NCBI GenBank assembly: GCA_014872785.1
Contig: WKFJ01000033.1
Coordinates: forward strand, 62,001-126,000
Source of the DNA: Alteromonadaceae bacterium
Lineage (GTDB): Bacteria; Pseudomonadota; Gammaproteobacteria; Enterobacterales; Alteromonadaceae
Direction: 5' to 3'
DNA length: 64,000 nt
The number at the start of each line of letters is the position of its first letter. Position 1 is the first letter of the stretch. Both the position numbers and the translations under genes were made by a program. The notes beneath the pieces are model-generated. The model made no database searches. It had not been told where the DNA came from and saw only the letters and a list, made by a program, of their open reading frames with translations. This document shows, in pieces, positions 51,881-62,402 of the stretch.

Positions 51881-53182
51881 TTATTGTGCCCAGTAGGCGT
51901 GGTCCAACCCTTCTTCTCTCTCCGGTAAGCCTCGGCTAAGTCTTGGAGCGTGTTGAGCAAGTACTTCGAAACTCACTCTGTTCGCATATTTGCTGATTTG
52001 TGAAAAAGAGGAATAGGTTAGGGCAGGCTGTTCGTGTTTACTGGATTGTTCGACGTTGATTTTATGGTACTCGTTAGCGCATATATCGTGAAGCAAAGCA
52101 GCTAATGCACCATCACCTGCACCGTTGGTGTTTTTAATCTTGTCAGGACCACCCATGTAAGGTTGGATGTGGGTGAACACGCGCACTGGTTTCTCGCAAT
52201 CACGCAAGCGCATTGGGCGAGAGTATTCAAAGCGATTAAATTCGGCTATAGAACCGTCGAGATATTCTCTCTCAGTTTCGCGCAAGTGCACTTCATCAAC
52301 GTGCCCTGCCATGAATAAGCCTTCGGGTCCCGCAGTACACATCACCATGTCAACCCAATCAAGCGCTTTATTGGCAGCGCTTAGTGGATCACTTATGCCG
52401 GTAATCGCTTCGGCTTCTTCTTCGTTCATAGTGAGAATGTCGACGTGTTTTTGGGTAAACTCCTGCCACCATTTGGGGTCTTGTTCGATAAGGAATTTAG
52501 TGCCAAGTGTTAACACGACTGGTACGCCGTTTTGGTTGGCGATCTCAACTGCCTTTAATGCGGCTTCAGTCATGGTTTCTCCAGTTTGAGTTCGCATTAA
52601 ATAGGCGCTAATTACCAGTGCAGAGGCATTCTTGATAAGGTTTTCGTTGATGAAGTCAGGTTGTAAATAATTTATCTTACCGGGACTGATAGCGAAAGTT
52701 CTCTCACCAGAGCTGTCGATTAACGTGAAGCAGCGACCAATGGGTCCATCAACTGGTTGTAAATAATTCAAATCTACACGGCTAGAGGTATTACTCAGAA
52801 ACTTATATGAGTAACTGCCAATCTTTATGTTTTCTGACATGACGCCAAGCAGCACGGATCTATCATCGGCCAATACCGAGTAGTTGTGCAGGGTATTGGC
52901 GATAGTGCCGCCGGCAAACTCGTAGTTAACTAAATCATTTGCTTTTAGTTCGTCGTATAGGCGTTCGGTAACTTCATCAGAGGTAACTTGAGACATGCCG
53001 CGTTTGAGTTCATATTTCGCCATAAACTCGTCGGATACTTTCGCTTCTATATCCACTAAGGTTTGGTCAATGCCAACCACATAACTTTGCGACATGCCGC
53101 GTTTGGGTTTTTGAGGAATACCTGTCAGCTTGTTTTGAACCGGAAAGTAGTGTTTGTGTTTTCGGCGACCTGGAAACTTCAT
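51881..53182 (-). CDS. gsk: Inosine-guanosine kinase
   Basis: The 433 residues match the length of E. coli Gsk (434) and follow the PfkB/ribokinase fold. Visible are the nucleoside-binding start (YVVGIDQTLVDIEAKV), the glycine-rich FAGGTIANTLHNYS, and the active-site NTNGAGDGALAAL with the catalytic Asp in GAGD. It phosphorylates guanosine and inosine in purine salvage. Monocistronic with a strong terminator; it diverges from the tRNA-secE unit. Confidence 0.95.
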   Translation of the reverse strand: MKFPGRRKHKHYFPVQNKLTGIPQKPKRGMSQSYVVGIDQTLVDIEAKVSDEFMAKYELKRGMSQVTSDEVTERLYDELKANDLVNYEFAGGTIANTLHNYSVLADDRSVLLGVMSENIKIGSYSYKFLSNTSSRVDLNYLQPVDGPIGRCFTLIDSSGERTFAISPGKINYLQPDFINENLIKNASALVISAYLMRTQTGETMTEAALKAVEIANQNGVPVVLTLGTKFLIEQDPKWWQEFTQKHVDILTMNEEEAEAITGISDPLSAANKALDWVDMVMCTAGPEGLFMAGHVDEVHLRETEREYLDGSIAEFNRFEYSRPMRLRDCEKPVRVFTHIQPYMGGPDKIKNTNGAGDGALAALLHDICANEYHKINVEQSSKHEQPALTYSSFSQISKYANRVSFEVLAQHAPRLSRGLPEREEGLDHAYWAQ

Positions 53183-53295
53183 TTGTCTGGCTTAATGGAA
53201 TCTTGATGAAAATAAAAGCCGGATTATAGCCTTGTAATCTTCTATACCACTAGAAAAACTTACTGGCATTTTGATATTTGCTGGTGGATTTGTAC

Positions 53296-53323
53296 TTGTC
53301 AGAAAGCTTAGTATGAGTATAAT
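53296..53323 (+). promoter_or_regulatory. Promoter of the tRNA-Trp/secE/nusG unit
   Basis: TTGTCA-16 nt-TATAAT followed by a GC-rich start (CCGCTCCCGCC), a discriminator typical of stringently controlled stable-RNA promoters. It lies 112 bp before the tRNA. Confidence 0.7.
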
Positions 53324-53434
53324 ACCGCTCCCGCCTTGATACTGACTCTTTCATCTCCATATAACACACGTTGCTAGGGTCGATAGAAGTAATTCAGGGC
53401 AATGGCCAGAGTATTCTGGCGAGGAAAAGATTTT

Positions 53435-53511
53435 AGGGGTGTAGTTCCAATTGGTAGAACAGCGGTCTCCAAAACCGATGGTTGGGGGTTCGAGTCCCTC
53501 CACCCCTGCCA
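53435..53511 (+). tRNA. tRNA-Trp (CCA anticodon)
   Basis: The 77-nt gene closely resembles E. coli tRNA-Trp and encodes the 3' CCA. The anticodon loop CTCCAAA gives CCA at 53469-53471, and the T arm GGTTCGAGTCC is present. One extra base occurs in the D loop relative to E. coli, and the outermost anticodon-stem pair is G-A. It is followed directly by secE, as in many Gammaproteobacteria. Confidence 0.95.
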
Positions 53512-53547
53512 CTTTTTGAATATGCATTGTGCATAAGTAGGTAAAGA

Positions 53548-53925
53548 ATGAGTGATAGTGCAGTAAACACTTCAAGCCCCATGGATTTGGTGAAGTGGGT
53601 CGTTGTTGTTGGCCTATTAGCGACAGCAATAGGCGGTAACTTATATTTCGGTAGCGAATCAGTTTTATACCGAGCCGTTGGCGTGGTTGTATTAATCATT
53701 GCAGCGTTGGGCTTGGCCTCAACAACTGCAAAAGGCTCTGCTTTTGTTAGTTTCGCGCAAGAATCACGCACTGAAGTGCGAAAGGTAGTTTGGCCAAGTA
53801 GACAAGAAGCTACGCAAACAACGCTTATCGTCTTGGCTGCGACAGCGATTGTGGCTTTGTTCTTATGGTTACTTGACCAATTGATCGTGTGGTTTATCGG
53901 TCTCTTTACTGGAATAGGTGGTTAA
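53548..53925 (+). CDS. secE: Preprotein translocase subunit SecE
   Basis: The 125 residues show three TM helices (about 14-33, 39-58, 95-118) and the conserved [19 protein letters not shown] cytosolic amphipathic segment that clamps SecY. The three-TM form is that of Gammaproteobacteria. nusG follows after 1 bp, as in the standard secE-nusG operon. Confidence 0.97.
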   Translation: MSDSAVNTSSPMDLVKWVVVVGLLATAIGGNLYFGSESVLYRAVGVVVLIIAALGLASTTAKGSAFVSFAQESRTEVRKVVWPSRQEATQTTLIVLAATAIVALFLWLLDQLIVWFIGLFTGIGG

Positions 53926-53926
53926 T

Positions 53927-54463
53927 ATGTCAACTAAAAAATGGTACGTCATTCAAGCCTTTTCTGGTTATGAAGCTCGCGTTAAAAAGACACTAGAAGA
54001 ACACATCAAAATGCACAGCATGGAAGACTACTTCGGAGAGGTATTAGTACCAACCGAAGAAGTTGTAGAAATGCGCGCGGGTCAAAAACGCAAAAGCGAA
54101 CGCAAATTTTTCCCTGGCTACGTGTTAGTCGAAATGGAAATGAACGATGATAGCTGGCACTTAGTGAAAAGCGTACCACGTGTACTTGGCTTTATCGGTG
54201 GTACCACTGAACGCCCAGCGCCAATTACTAAGCGTGAAGCTGACGCTATCCTAAATCGCTTAGAAGAATCAGTTGATAAGCCGAAACCGAAAACATTGTT
54301 CGAACCAGGTGAAGTGGTTCGCGTTACTGATGGTCCGTTCGCAGACTTCAACGGTGTTGTTGAAGAAGTTGACTACGAAAAGAGTCGCCTGAAAGTATCT
54401 GTACTAATCTTCGGTCGTTCTACACCAGTAGAACTAGAATTCGGACAAGTCGAGAAGGGCTAA
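53927..54463 (+). CDS. nusG: Transcription termination/antitermination factor NusG
   Basis: From ATG 53927 (178 aa) the protein has the NGN domain ([22 protein letters not shown]) and the C-terminal KOW domain (about 125-178, [19 protein letters not shown]). It binds RNA polymerase and couples it to ribosomes or Rho. The in-frame GTG at 53918 overlaps secE and is unlikely. Confidence 0.97.
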   Translation: MSTKKWYVIQAFSGYEARVKKTLEEHIKMHSMEDYFGEVLVPTEEVVEMRAGQKRKSERKFFPGYVLVEMEMNDDSWHLVKSVPRVLGFIGGTTERPAPITKREADAILNRLEESVDKPKPKTLFEPGEVVRVTDGPFADFNGVVEEVDYEKSRLKVSVLIFGRSTPVELEFGQVEKG

Positions 54464-54583
54464 ATCGAGTTTGCAGCTACGCTGCAATTTCGAGTAATAG
54501 GTAATTACTCGAAAAACGATTTAGCGACCAGACAGGACGTCTGGGCTGGAACCAAGCCACAGGATGTGTTGTTAAAGGTTTAT

Positions 54584-54614
54584 AAAATGCGAGCTTTTTG
54601 GCTCGCATTTTTCG
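54584..54614 (+). terminator. Terminator of the secE-nusG operon
   Basis: AAATGCGAGC-TTTTTG-GCTCGCATTT with a T-rich tail. It ends the operon before the minus-strand pair. Two smaller hairpins (near 54492-54512 and 54526-54543) lie between nusG and it. Confidence 0.85.
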
Positions 54615-54728
54615 TTTTTGGGTTCGGGTATTGGTTAGCGTTTGTCTCTAACTTCTTATTTAGATTGCACATCGACTTCATTTAGCTTTCGTATCGCCGC
54701 TCAATAAATTACAAAGCGCACTTAGAAT

Positions 54729-55121
54729 TTAGCTAACGCGATTAAGTGATTTAGCGCGCAAGAAAAGGAACCAAAACAAACACGCTCCTAGTAAAATTGC
54801 AGCCAAATCAAGTACGTCAAATGTTCCTTCAATGAATAATTGCGATACTTCGTAACCCAATGCGCCAGCAACTAAAAATGTGCTGTTCGTCGACAGTTTT
54901 TCTGTATTTTTTGTTGCGAGCAAACAGATGGAGAGCAATCCAAAGACATAAAAGAAAGAAGGCAGTGAATTGAGGGCGTAAACTATCAATACTGGCACAT
55001 TCGCGTCTATTAGAGTGCGCAGATACTGAGTCATCATTCCTAGGAAAAGACACAATAATGCTAGAATAACGTGTACCGTAAGTCGTGACTTGTTGTTGGG
55101 AACATATTGAGAGAGATTCAT
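54729..55121 (-). CDS. VanZ-like membrane protein
   Basis: The 130 residues have about four TM helices. The layout (N-terminal helix, short loops, DVLDLAAILLGACLFW ending) resembles small VanZ-like proteins. AAGGA precedes the ATG in the same context as that of the GG-leader peptide gene 54 bp upstream, so they are probably one transcript. It could be an immunity or processing partner of the peptide; this is inference. Confidence 0.6.
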   Translation of the reverse strand: MNLSQYVPNNKSRLTVHVILALLCLFLGMMTQYLRTLIDANVPVLIVYALNSLPSFFYVFGLLSICLLATKNTEKLSTNSTFLVAGALGYEVSQLFIEGTFDVLDLAAILLGACLFWFLFLRAKSLNRVS

Positions 55122-55175
55122 AAATAAATCCTTTTTCTAACCGCGCCAAAGAACTAGTGGTTCAACCGCAAAGGG

Positions 55176-55370
55176 CTAACCGCCATTTCCAGTTAAACGA
55201 TAACCTCTTCTGATTAGGCCTCTGTCTTGTGTCGCGATGAGTTGCTTAGTTCTTTCTAAATCGTCTTTAAACTGATTTACTATTTCTCCACCAATAAGCC
55301 CTAGTAAAAACCAAGCATAAGGATTGCCACCACCAATTAAGTTAACCTCATTGTTTGCTAATTCTTGCAT
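55176..55370 (-). CDS. Small peptide with double-glycine leader (bacteriocin-like)
   Basis: The 64 residues start MQELANNEVNLIGG, matching the M-x-E-L-x(3)-E-V-x-x-I-x-GG leader of class II bacteriocins and similar peptides exported by peptidase-containing ABC transporters. Cleavage after G14 would give a 50-residue product with a hydrophobic GLIGGEIV helix and a basic tail ending in GNGG. AAGGAT sits seven bases before the ATG. No cognate transporter is in this window. It occupies the usually empty site between nusG and rplK. Confidence 0.65.
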   Translation of the reverse strand: MQELANNEVNLIGGGNPYAWFLLGLIGGEIVNQFKDDLERTKQLIATQDRGLIRRGYRLTGNGG

Positions 55371-55457
55371 GAATATATCCTTTTCGTAATGTAAATTTAA
55401 GTACTTGAGTTATCTTCAGTACGAATTTAAATTAACATTCGAAGCAGTTATAATCAC

Positions 55458-55478
55458 CTGCACTTCAGTGCAGTTTTT
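55458..55478 (+). terminator. Hairpin with T5 upstream of rplK
   Basis: CTGCACT-TC-AGTGCAG followed by TTTTT. It would stop readthrough from the left before the rplK promoter. Confidence 0.65.
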
Positions 55479-55596
55479 CACTCACGACTTGCGTCGGAAA
55501 TAGGTCTAATGTTTTTCCACTGCTTATTAATTAGTTCAATGGGCACATTATATTTGCGAAAAACAAGCCTATTTCCAAAAAAAGTCAAATTGACCC

Positions 55597-55625
55597 TTGT
55601 CAGACCTCATAGATTAAAATATAAT
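55597..55625 (+). promoter_or_regulatory. Promoter of the rplKAJL-rpoBC cluster
   Basis: TTGTCA-17 nt-TATAAT, ideal spacing, followed by CTGCGGCC. It shares the TTGTCA/TATAAT form with the tRNA-Trp promoter. Confidence 0.75.
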
Positions 55626-55713
55626 CTGCGGCCTTTTTGTAGGTGGGGAGCCGTTTGAGCAAGTATTCTCTGTATTTGCAAGGCGTTTAACCCGAAATTA
55701 AGAGTAAATAAAA

Positions 55714-56142
55714 ATGGCAAAAAAAGTCGTCGGCTTAATTAAGCTGCAAGTGGCTGCGGGTGCCGCAAACCCGAGTCCTCCAGTTGGTCCTGCACTAGGT
55801 CAACATGGTGTGAACATCATGGAGTTCTGTAAGGCGTTTAACGCTAGAACTGAAAGCATTGAAAAAGGTGCTCCAGTTCCTGTAGAGATCTCTGTATACG
55901 AAGACCGTTCTTTCACGTTCGAAACCAAAACTCCACCTGCGTCTTTCTTACTTAAGAAAGCTGCTGGTATCAAGAGTGGCTCATCACGTCCTAACACTGA
56001 AAAGGTTGGTACTGTGACTCGCGCTCAATTGGAAGAAATTGCGAAAACTAAAGAACCTGATTTGACAGCCGCTGATCTTGACGCTGCTGTTCGTACTATT
56101 GCTGGCTCTGCCCGCAGTATGGGTCTGAACACAGAGGGCTAA
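55714..56142 (+). CDS. rplK: 50S ribosomal protein L11
   Basis: The 142 residues match L11 throughout: [30 protein letters not shown] at the start and the C-terminal rRNA-binding domain ending in GSARSMGL. It binds the GTPase centre of 23S rRNA and is needed for RelA activation. It is the first gene after the promoter at 55597; rplA follows after 3 bp. Confidence 0.98.
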   Translation: MAKKVVGLIKLQVAAGAANPSPPVGPALGQHGVNIMEFCKAFNARTESIEKGAPVPVEISVYEDRSFTFETKTPPASFLLKKAAGIKSGSSRPNTEKVGTVTRAQLEEIAKTKEPDLTAADLDAAVRTIAGSARSMGLNTEG

Positions 56143-56145
56143 TCG

Positions 56146-56841
56146 ATGGCGAAATTAACAAAACGCTTACGTACTATCCGTGAAAAAGTAGACGTAACTA
56201 AAGAATATGAAATCAATGAAGCTATCGCTTTATTGAAAGAATTAGCAACTGCTAAGTTCCCTGAGAGTGTTGACGTTGCCGTTAACCTTGGAATTGATGC
56301 TCGTAAATCTGACCAGAACGTTCGTGGTGCAACTGTACTTCCAAACGGTACTGGTAAAGAAGTTCGCGTAGCGGTATTCACTCAAGGTGCAAACGCTGAT
56401 GCAGCTAAAGAAGCTGGTGCTGACATCGTTGGGATGGAAGACCTAGCTGACCAAGTTAAAAAAGGCGAAATGAACTTTGACGTTGTTGTTGCTTCTCCAG
56501 ATGCAATGCGCGTAGTTGGCCAATTAGGTCAAATCCTTGGTCCCCGTGGTCTTATGCCTAATCCTAAGACTGGTACGGTTACTCCAGACGTAGCTACTGC
56601 GGTTAAGAACGCAAAAGCAGGTCAGGTTCGTTACAGAAACGATAAGAACGGTATCATCCACGCTAGCATCGGTAAAATTGCATTCGAAGCAAACCAAATT
56701 CAAGAGAACTTGGAAGCATTGCTAGAAGCGTTGAAGAAAGCTAAGCCTTCTTCAGCCAAGGGTACTTTTATCCAAAAGATCAGCTTAAGCACTACTATGG
56801 GTGCTGGCGTAACAGTTGATCAGGCTACTCTGGCTAACTAA
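56146..56841 (+). CDS. rplA: 50S ribosomal protein L1
   Basis: The 231 residues match L1, with the internal [18 protein letters not shown] segment that binds rRNA and the L1 autoregulatory mRNA site. It forms the L1 stalk. In E. coli L1 represses the rplK-rplA message; the short 3-bp gap to rplK fits that coupling. Confidence 0.98.
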   Translation: MAKLTKRLRTIREKVDVTKEYEINEAIALLKELATAKFPESVDVAVNLGIDARKSDQNVRGATVLPNGTGKEVRVAVFTQGANADAAKEAGADIVGMEDLADQVKKGEMNFDVVVASPDAMRVVGQLGQILGPRGLMPNPKTGTVTPDVATAVKNAKAGQVRYRNDKNGIIHASIGKIAFEANQIQENLEALLEALKKAKPSSAKGTFIQKISLSTTMGAGVTVDQATLAN

Positions 56842-57146
56842 TTTAGTCAGTTTGTAGCAATAACTCTTCAGGACGAGTGAGTTAATAGTTGGAACATTCC
56901 CAAGGTGGGAATGCAAGAAAATGGGTTGGAGCTAGTCATTCCAAAAGAAAGACTTAGCTCCCGTCCAAGACCGTAGGTGCGATGCAGTGTATCGCTTAAT
57001 CCAACAAACCTACGCAGACGGTGGTTCGACTCAGACTCTCTGGGGAGAAAAGAACACCGTGGAACGGTAGACAAAGCGCAAGCCGAGTCTGCCAATCTAT
57101 GAAACCTGAGTGAATGGTGCAAACCGGACGCTCAGATTAAAAAGAG
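56842..57146 (+). promoter_or_regulatory. L10 leader (rplJ-rplL autoregulatory RNA)
   Basis: The 314-bp gap before rplJ folds as the L10 leader: CCGTC...GACGG and CGTAGGT...ACCTACG nested pairs (56961-57022) around an inner GCGAT/ATCGC hairpin, with a separate CATTCCC/GGGAATG hairpin upstream (56895-56913). In E. coli the L10-L7/L12 complex binds this region and represses translation of rplJ. The CGTCCAAGACCG kink-turn-like element is the recognisable part. Confidence 0.85.
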
Positions 57147-57155
57147 GTGATCTCA

Positions 57156-57683
57156 GTGGCATTAGGTTTAGAAGCAAAAAAAGAGATTGTTGCAGAAGTA
57201 TCTGACGTAGCATCTCGCGCTCTATCCGTCGCCGTCGCTGAATACCGCGGAATGGAAGTCGCTGAACTGACTGACTTGCGTTCTAAAGCTCGTGAGCAAG
57301 GCGTTTACTTAAAAGTAATTCGTAACACTCTTGCAAAGCGCGCTCTAGCAGACAGTAAGTTCGCAGGTATGGATGATGCTTTGAAAGGTCCTCTAATTTA
57401 CGGCTTTTCATTGGATGCACCAGGCGGTGCTGCACGTCTTTTCAAAGACTACTCGAAAGAGAACGAGACTTTGAAAGTGACTGCATTGTCTATCGGTAGT
57501 GGTTTACTAGGTCCTGAAAAACTTGACGCTGTTGCGTCGCTTCCGACTCGTGATGAAGCATTGGCTAAATTGTTGGCTACCTTCAAAGCACCTGTTGGCA
57601 AGTTTGTACAGACCATTAACGAAGTACCTAGCAAGTTTGCCCGCGTATTGACGGCTATTAAAGAGAAAAAAGAAGCTGAGTAA
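57156..57683 (+). CDS. rplJ: 50S ribosomal protein L10
   Basis: The GTG at 57156 preceded by AGAGG matches the E. coli start (MALxLxxKxxIVAEV); a GTG at 57147 lies in the ribosome-binding region. The 175 residues match L10, which anchors the L7/L12 stalk and binds its own leader. rplL follows after 58 bp. Confidence 0.97.
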   Translation: MALGLEAKKEIVAEVSDVASRALSVAVAEYRGMEVAELTDLRSKAREQGVYLKVIRNTLAKRALADSKFAGMDDALKGPLIYGFSLDAPGGAARLFKDYSKENETLKVTALSIGSGLLGPEKLDAVASLPTRDEALAKLLATFKAPVGKFVQTINEVPSKFARVLTAIKEKKEAE

Positions 57684-57741
57684 AAAAACAGTTTCTTAAT
57701 TTATTGATTTGTATTAATTTTTAACCCAGGAGTTTAGAGAA

Positions 57742-58119
57742 ATGGCTCTAACTAAAGAAGATATCTTAAACGCGATCGCTGAAATGCCAGTTATGGAATT
57801 GGTTGAGTTGATCGAAGCTGCCGAAGAAAAATTCGGTGTTGAAGCAACTGCTGCTGTGGCTGTTGCTGCTGGTCCTGCTGCTGACGCTGGTGCAGCTGCT
57901 GAAGAGAAGACTGAGTTCGACGTAGTTCTTACTTCTTTCGGTGGTAACAAAGTTGCTGTTATCAAAGCAGTACGTGGCGCGACTGGTCTTGGCCTTAAAG
58001 AAGCGAAAGAAGTTGTTGAATCAGCTCCTAAAGCTATCAAAGAAGGTATTTCTAAAGAAGAAGCTGAAGCACTTAAAGGCGAACTTGAAGCCGCTGGTGC
58101 AGAAGTTGAAGTTAAGTAA
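57742..58119 (+). CDS. rplL: 50S ribosomal protein L7/L12
   Basis: The 125 residues show the N-terminal dimerisation helices, the Ala/Gly-rich hinge (about 35-52) and the C-terminal factor-binding domain ([12 protein letters not shown]). A good ribosome-binding site (CCAGGAG) precedes it. It is present in multiple copies per ribosome and recruits translation GTPases. Confidence 0.98.
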   Translation: MALTKEDILNAIAEMPVMELVELIEAAEEKFGVEATAAVAVAAGPAADAGAAAEEKTEFDVVLTSFGGNKVAVIKAVRGATGLGLKEAKEVVESAPKAIKEGISKEEAEALKGELEAAGAEVEVK

Positions 58120-58156
58120 TTCGTACTCGTACGTAATTACTGCCTGAACAGGCATG

Positions 58157-58187
58157 GGCTGGTGTTCTTTTGAACACCAGCCTTTTT
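58157..58187 (+). terminator. Attenuator between rplL and rpoB
   Basis: GGCTGGTGTTC and GAACACCAGCC (11 bp perfect) followed by TTTTT. As in E. coli, partial termination here would lower rpoBC relative to rplJL. Confidence 0.85.
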
Positions 58188-58373
58188 GCGCTGTGGGATG
58201 GTGCAGGTTCACCGTTTTTTGTCTATCCTACTAAAGCGCTAAAACTGTAGTAATATCAAAGCAATGCGTTCTCGCACAACTCATTGGTGTGATATTAAAA
58301 AAATGTGTTAAACGGTGCTGAAAATTTGTCTACACAGACAAATAGGGTTGAAAATCAGCAGGCTGAGGAATCC

Positions 58374-61300
58374 ATGGTTTACTCTTATAGCGAAAAGAAA
58401 CGTATCCGCAAGGATTTTGGTAAACGCCCCCAGGTATTAGAAATACCTTATCTTCTCTCAATACAACTAGACTCTTTCAGAAAATTTGTCGACATTGACC
58501 CAGAGGGTCAATACGGTTTGGAAGCAGCGTTTCGTTCTGTTTTCCCAATCAAAAGCTATTCAGGCAATGCGGAATTACAATATGTAAGCTACCGCTTGGG
58601 CGAGCCTGTATTCGACGTGAAAGAATGTCAAATCCGCGGTGTTACTTATTCAGCACCTTTGCGGGTTAAATTGCGTTTAGTATTATTTGACAAAGAGGCC
58701 GCTCCAGGCACAGTTAAAGATATTAAAGAGCAAGAAGTCTATATGGGTGAAATCCCGTTAATGACTGATACGGGTACTTTTGTCATCAATGGTACTGAGC
58801 GTGTTATCGTTTCTCAGTTACACCGTTCACCTGGTGTGTTCTTCGATCACGACAAAGGCAAGACTCACTCTTCAGGTAAGGTGTTATATAACGCTCGTGT
58901 TATTCCTTACCGTGGTTCGTGGTTGGATTTCGAATTCGACCCTAAAGATAACTTATTCGTACGTATAGACCGCCGTCGTAAATTGCCTGCAACCATCATT
59001 CTGCGCGCAATGGAAATTGGTACTGAAGAAATCCTTGAGTTGTTCTTCGACACAGATACCGTTCGTATCGACAATGGCTTATTCAAAATGTCGATTGAGC
59101 CGGACCGTTTACGCGGTGAAACTGCTCGATTCGATATTAAAGACAACGAAGGCAATGTCATCGTTGAAACTGGTCGTCGTATTTCTGCACGTCACACTCG
59201 TCAGATGGCGAAGCTTGGTGTTACAGAGCTAGAAGTACCTGCAGACTTTTTATTCAGCCGCGTTTACGCGACTAACCACGTAGATGAAACTACTGGTGAA
59301 ATCATCGTTAATGCTAACGATGAATTAACTGCTGAAAACCTAAACGCATTATGTGAAGCCGGCGTTGAAGAGTTCACGCTGCTTTACATTAATGAATTAG
59401 ATCACGGTGCTTATATTTCAAGTACATGCCGCATCGACTCTACAACCAACCGCCTTGAAGCTTTGGTTGAAATTTACCGTATGATGCGTCCTGGTGAGCC
59501 ACCGACAAAAGACGCTGCTGAAGCATTATTCGATAATCTTTTCTTCTCTGATGAGCGTTATGATCTATCGTCTGTTGGTAGAATGAAGTTCAACCGTCGC
59601 CTTGGTCGTGACGAGCTAACGGGCATGGGTACGTTAGACAAGGACGACATCATTGGCGTAATGCAACAATTGATCGCAATTCGTGACGGTAAAGATGACG
59701 TTGATGATATCGATCACTTAGGTAACCGTCGTATCCGTAGTGTTGGCGAGATGGCAGAAAACCAATTCCGTGTTGGTTTGGTGCGAGTGGAAAGAGCCGT
59801 CAAAGAGCGTTTGAGCTTAGGTGATCTTGATAATGTTATGCCTCAAGACCTAATCAACGCGAAACCAATTTCTGCGGCAGTGAAAGAGTTTTTTGGCTCT
59901 TCGCAATTGTCTCAATTTATGGATCAAAACAACCCGTTGTCAGAAGTGACTCACAAGCGTCGTATTTCTGCGCTTGGTCCAGGTGGCTTGACGCGTGAAC
60001 GCGCTGGCTTTGAAGTTCGAGACGTTCACCCAACTCACTACGGTCGTGTTTGTCCTATCGAAACGCCTGAAGGTCCGAACATCGGTTTGATCAACTCATT
60101 GTCAAGCTATGCGCGTACCAATGATTACGGTTTCTTAGAAACTCCGTACCGCAAGATTGTAGATGGCGTAGTAACCGAAGACATTCAATACCTTTCGGCA
60201 ATTGAAGAAGGCCATTACCCGATTGCACAGGCAAGTGTAAAACTTGATGAAAACAATCATTTGGCTGATGGCTTGGTTCCGTGTCGTCACAAAGGTGAAT
60301 TCACCTTGATGGCTAAAGAAGACATCAAATACATGGATGTCTCACCACAGCAAATCGTTTCTATTGCAGCGAGCATCATCCCATTCCTAGAGCACGATGA
60401 CGCAAACCGGGCATTGATGGGTTCAAACATGCAACGTCAAGCGGTTCCTACATTACGTGCTGACAAGCCACTTGTTGGTACTGGTATGGAGCGCACGGTT
60501 GCTAAAGACTCTGGTGTAACAGTGAACGCTAAACGTGGCGGTGTTATCGACTTCGTCGACGCGTCTCGTATCGTTGTAAAAGTAAATGAAAATGAGATGG
60601 TAGCGGGTGAAGCTGGCATCGATATTTACAACCTAACCAAGTATACCCGTTCTAACCAGAACACTTGTATCAACCAAAAACCAACTGTAAACGTTGGTGA
60701 GCCGGTTGTTGCTGGTGACGTTTTGGCAGACGGTCCATCAACTGACCTAGGTGAACTAGCATTGGGTCAGAACATGCGTATCGCGTTCATGCCTTGGAAC
60801 GGTTATAACTTTGAGGATTCAATCCTTATTTCTGAGCGTGTTGCTCAAGAAGACCGCTTTACTACCATCCACATTCAAGAACTAAGCTGTATCGCGCGTG
60901 ATACTAAGCTAGGTCCAGAGGAAATCAGTGCTGATATTCCAAATGTGGGTGAATCTGCACTTAGCAAGCTGGACGAATCTGGCGTTGTTTACATTGGCGC
61001 AGAAGTTAAAGGCGGAGACATTCTAGTAGGTAAGGTGACACCTAAAGGTGAAACACAACTTACTCCAGAAGAAAAACTATTAAGAGCTATCTTCGGTGAA
61101 AAAGCGTCTGACGTTAAAGACACGTCATTACGTGTACCAAACTCGGTACACGGCACGGTTATTGACGTTCAAGTCTTTACTCGTGACGGCGTTGAAAAAG
61201 ACAAACGTGCACTTGAAATCGAGGACATGCAGTTGCGTCAAGTTAAGAAAGACTTGGGTGACGAGTTCAATATCTTAGCTGATGGTATTTTCTCACGTGC

Positions 61301-62402
61301 TCGTGCATTGTTGCTTGCTAATGGCATCGCCGAAGACAAGCTAGATAATACGCCGCGTGAAAAGTGGTTCGATTTGCCGCTTAAAGAAGAAGACGCGCAG
61401 GTTGAACTTGATCAAGCAGCTGAACAGTTCGCTGAAATTAAAGATGCCTTTGACAAGAAATTTGAGAACAAACGTCGCAAGATCACCCAGGGTGATGACT
61501 TAGCGCCGGGCGTACTTAAGATTGTTAAAGTTTACCTAGCAGTTAAACGCCACATCCAACCGGGTGATAAAATGGCGGGACGTCACGGTAACAAAGGTGT
61601 TATCTCATCTATCCAGCCGGTAGAAGATATGCCTTATGATGCTAACGGTACGCCGGTAGACATCGTGCTAAACCCTCTAGGTGTACCATCGCGTATGAAC
61701 GTGGGACAGATTCTTGAAACTCACCTTGGCATGGCTGCCCGCGGTCTAGGTGAGAAGATTGATCGCATGGTTAAAGAGCAGCAAGAAATTGCTAAATTGC
61801 GTGAATTCTTGCAAGACATCTATAACTCAGGTACACACCGCCAGGTAGTTGATATCGCAAGCTTCTCTGATGATGAAGTATTGCGTTTAGCTAACAACCT
61901 AAGAAAAGGTGTGCCAATTGCTACCCCAGTATTTGACGGTGCAACTGAAGCTGAGATCAAAGAGCTATTGCGTTTGGCTGACATTCCTGAAAGTGGCCAA
62001 ATTACGCTATATGACGGCCGTACTGGCGATGCTTTCGAGCGTCCAGTTACCGTTGGTTACATGTACATGTTGAAACTGAACCACTTAGTAGATGACAAGA
62101 TGCACTCTCGTTCTACTGGTTCTTACAGCTTGGTAACGCAACAGCCGTTGGGTGGTAAAGCGCAGTTCGGTGGACAGCGTTTCGGTGAGATGGAAGTGTG
62201 GGCACTTGAAGCATATGGTGCCGCATATACTCTACAAGAAATGTTGACAGTTAAGTCTGATGACGTTAATGGTCGTACCAAAATGTACAAGAACATTGTT
62301 GATGGTGACCATCGTATGGAGCCTGGTATGCCAGAGTCTTTCAACGTATTGTTGAAAGAAATCCGTTCATTGGGTATTAACATCGAGCTTGAAGAGCAAT
62401 AA
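58374..62402 (+). CDS. rpoB: RNA polymerase beta subunit
   Basis: The ATG at 58374 follows GAGGAA and starts [16 protein letters not shown], as in E. coli (1342 residues). The rifampicin-pocket segment reads [22 protein letters not shown] with the usual drug-sensitive residues. The C-terminus [22 protein letters not shown] is standard. The longer in-frame reading from 58305 adds 23 residues without support. Confidence 0.98.
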   Translation: MVYSYSEKKRIRKDFGKRPQVLEIPYLLSIQLDSFRKFVDIDPEGQYGLEAAFRSVFPIKSYSGNAELQYVSYRLGEPVFDVKECQIRGVTYSAPLRVKLRLVLFDKEAAPGTVKDIKEQEVYMGEIPLMTDTGTFVINGTERVIVSQLHRSPGVFFDHDKGKTHSSGKVLYNARVIPYRGSWLDFEFDPKDNLFVRIDRRRKLPATIILRAMEIGTEEILELFFDTDTVRIDNGLFKMSIEPDRLRGETARFDIKDNEGNVIVETGRRISARHTRQMAKLGVTELEVPADFLFSRVYATNHVDETTGEIIVNANDELTAENLNALCEAGVEEFTLLYINELDHGAYISSTCRIDSTTNRLEALVEIYRMMRPGEPPTKDAAEALFDNLFFSDERYDLSSVGRMKFNRRLGRDELTGMGTLDKDDIIGVMQQLIAIRDGKDDVDDIDHLGNRRIRSVGEMAENQFRVGLVRVERAVKERLSLGDLDNVMPQDLINAKPISAAVKEFFGSSQLSQFMDQNNPLSEVTHKRRISALGPGGLTRERAGFEVRDVHPTHYGRVCPIETPEGPNIGLINSLSSYARTNDYGFLETPYRKIVDGVVTEDIQYLSAIEEGHYPIAQASVKLDENNHLADGLVPCRHKGEFTLMAKEDIKYMDVSPQQIVSIAASIIPFLEHDDANRALMGSNMQRQAVPTLRADKPLVGTGMERTVAKDSGVTVNAKRGGVIDFVDASRIVVKVNENEMVAGEAGIDIYNLTKYTRSNQNTCINQKPTVNVGEPVVAGDVLADGPSTDLGELALGQNMRIAFMPWNGYNFEDSILISERVAQEDRFTTIHIQELSCIARDTKLGPEEISADIPNVGESALSKLDESGVVYIGAEVKGGDILVGKVTPKGETQLTPEEKLLRAIFGEKASDVKDTSLRVPNSVHGTVIDVQVFTRDGVEKDKRALEIEDMQLRQVKKDLGDEFNILADGIFSRARALLLANGIAEDKLDNTPREKWFDLPLKEEDAQVELDQAAEQFAEIKDAFDKKFENKRRKITQGDDLAPGVLKIVKVYLAVKRHIQPGDKMAGRHGNKGVISSIQPVEDMPYDANGTPVDIVLNPLGVPSRMNVGQILETHLGMAARGLGEKIDRMVKEQQEIAKLREFLQDIYNSGTHRQVVDIASFSDDEVLRLANNLRKGVPIATPVFDGATEAEIKELLRLADIPESGQITLYDGRTGDAFERPVTVGYMYMLKLNHLVDDKMHSRSTGSYSLVTQQPLGGKAQFGGQRFGEMEVWALEAYGAAYTLQEMLTVKSDDVNGRTKMYKNIVDGDHRMEPGMPESFNVLLKEIRSLGINIELEEQ

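Larger units (their letters stand above)
55371..55713. other. rplK upstream region, 343 bp
   Basis: Non-coding. It contains a hairpin terminator (55458-55478), the strong rplK promoter (55597-55625) and an 80-nt leader. The minus-strand promoter of the GG-leader pair must lie in its left part. Confidence 0.6.

Noticed and set aside
53351..53771. Minus-strand ORFs over tRNA-Trp and secE
   Set aside because: They are antisense to a clear tRNA and a conserved gene; the apparent proteins are tRNA-derived artefacts.
55590..55625. TTGACC as the -35 of the rplK promoter
   Set aside because: Its spacing to TATAAT is 24 nt; TTGTCA at 55597 gives the ideal 17 nt.
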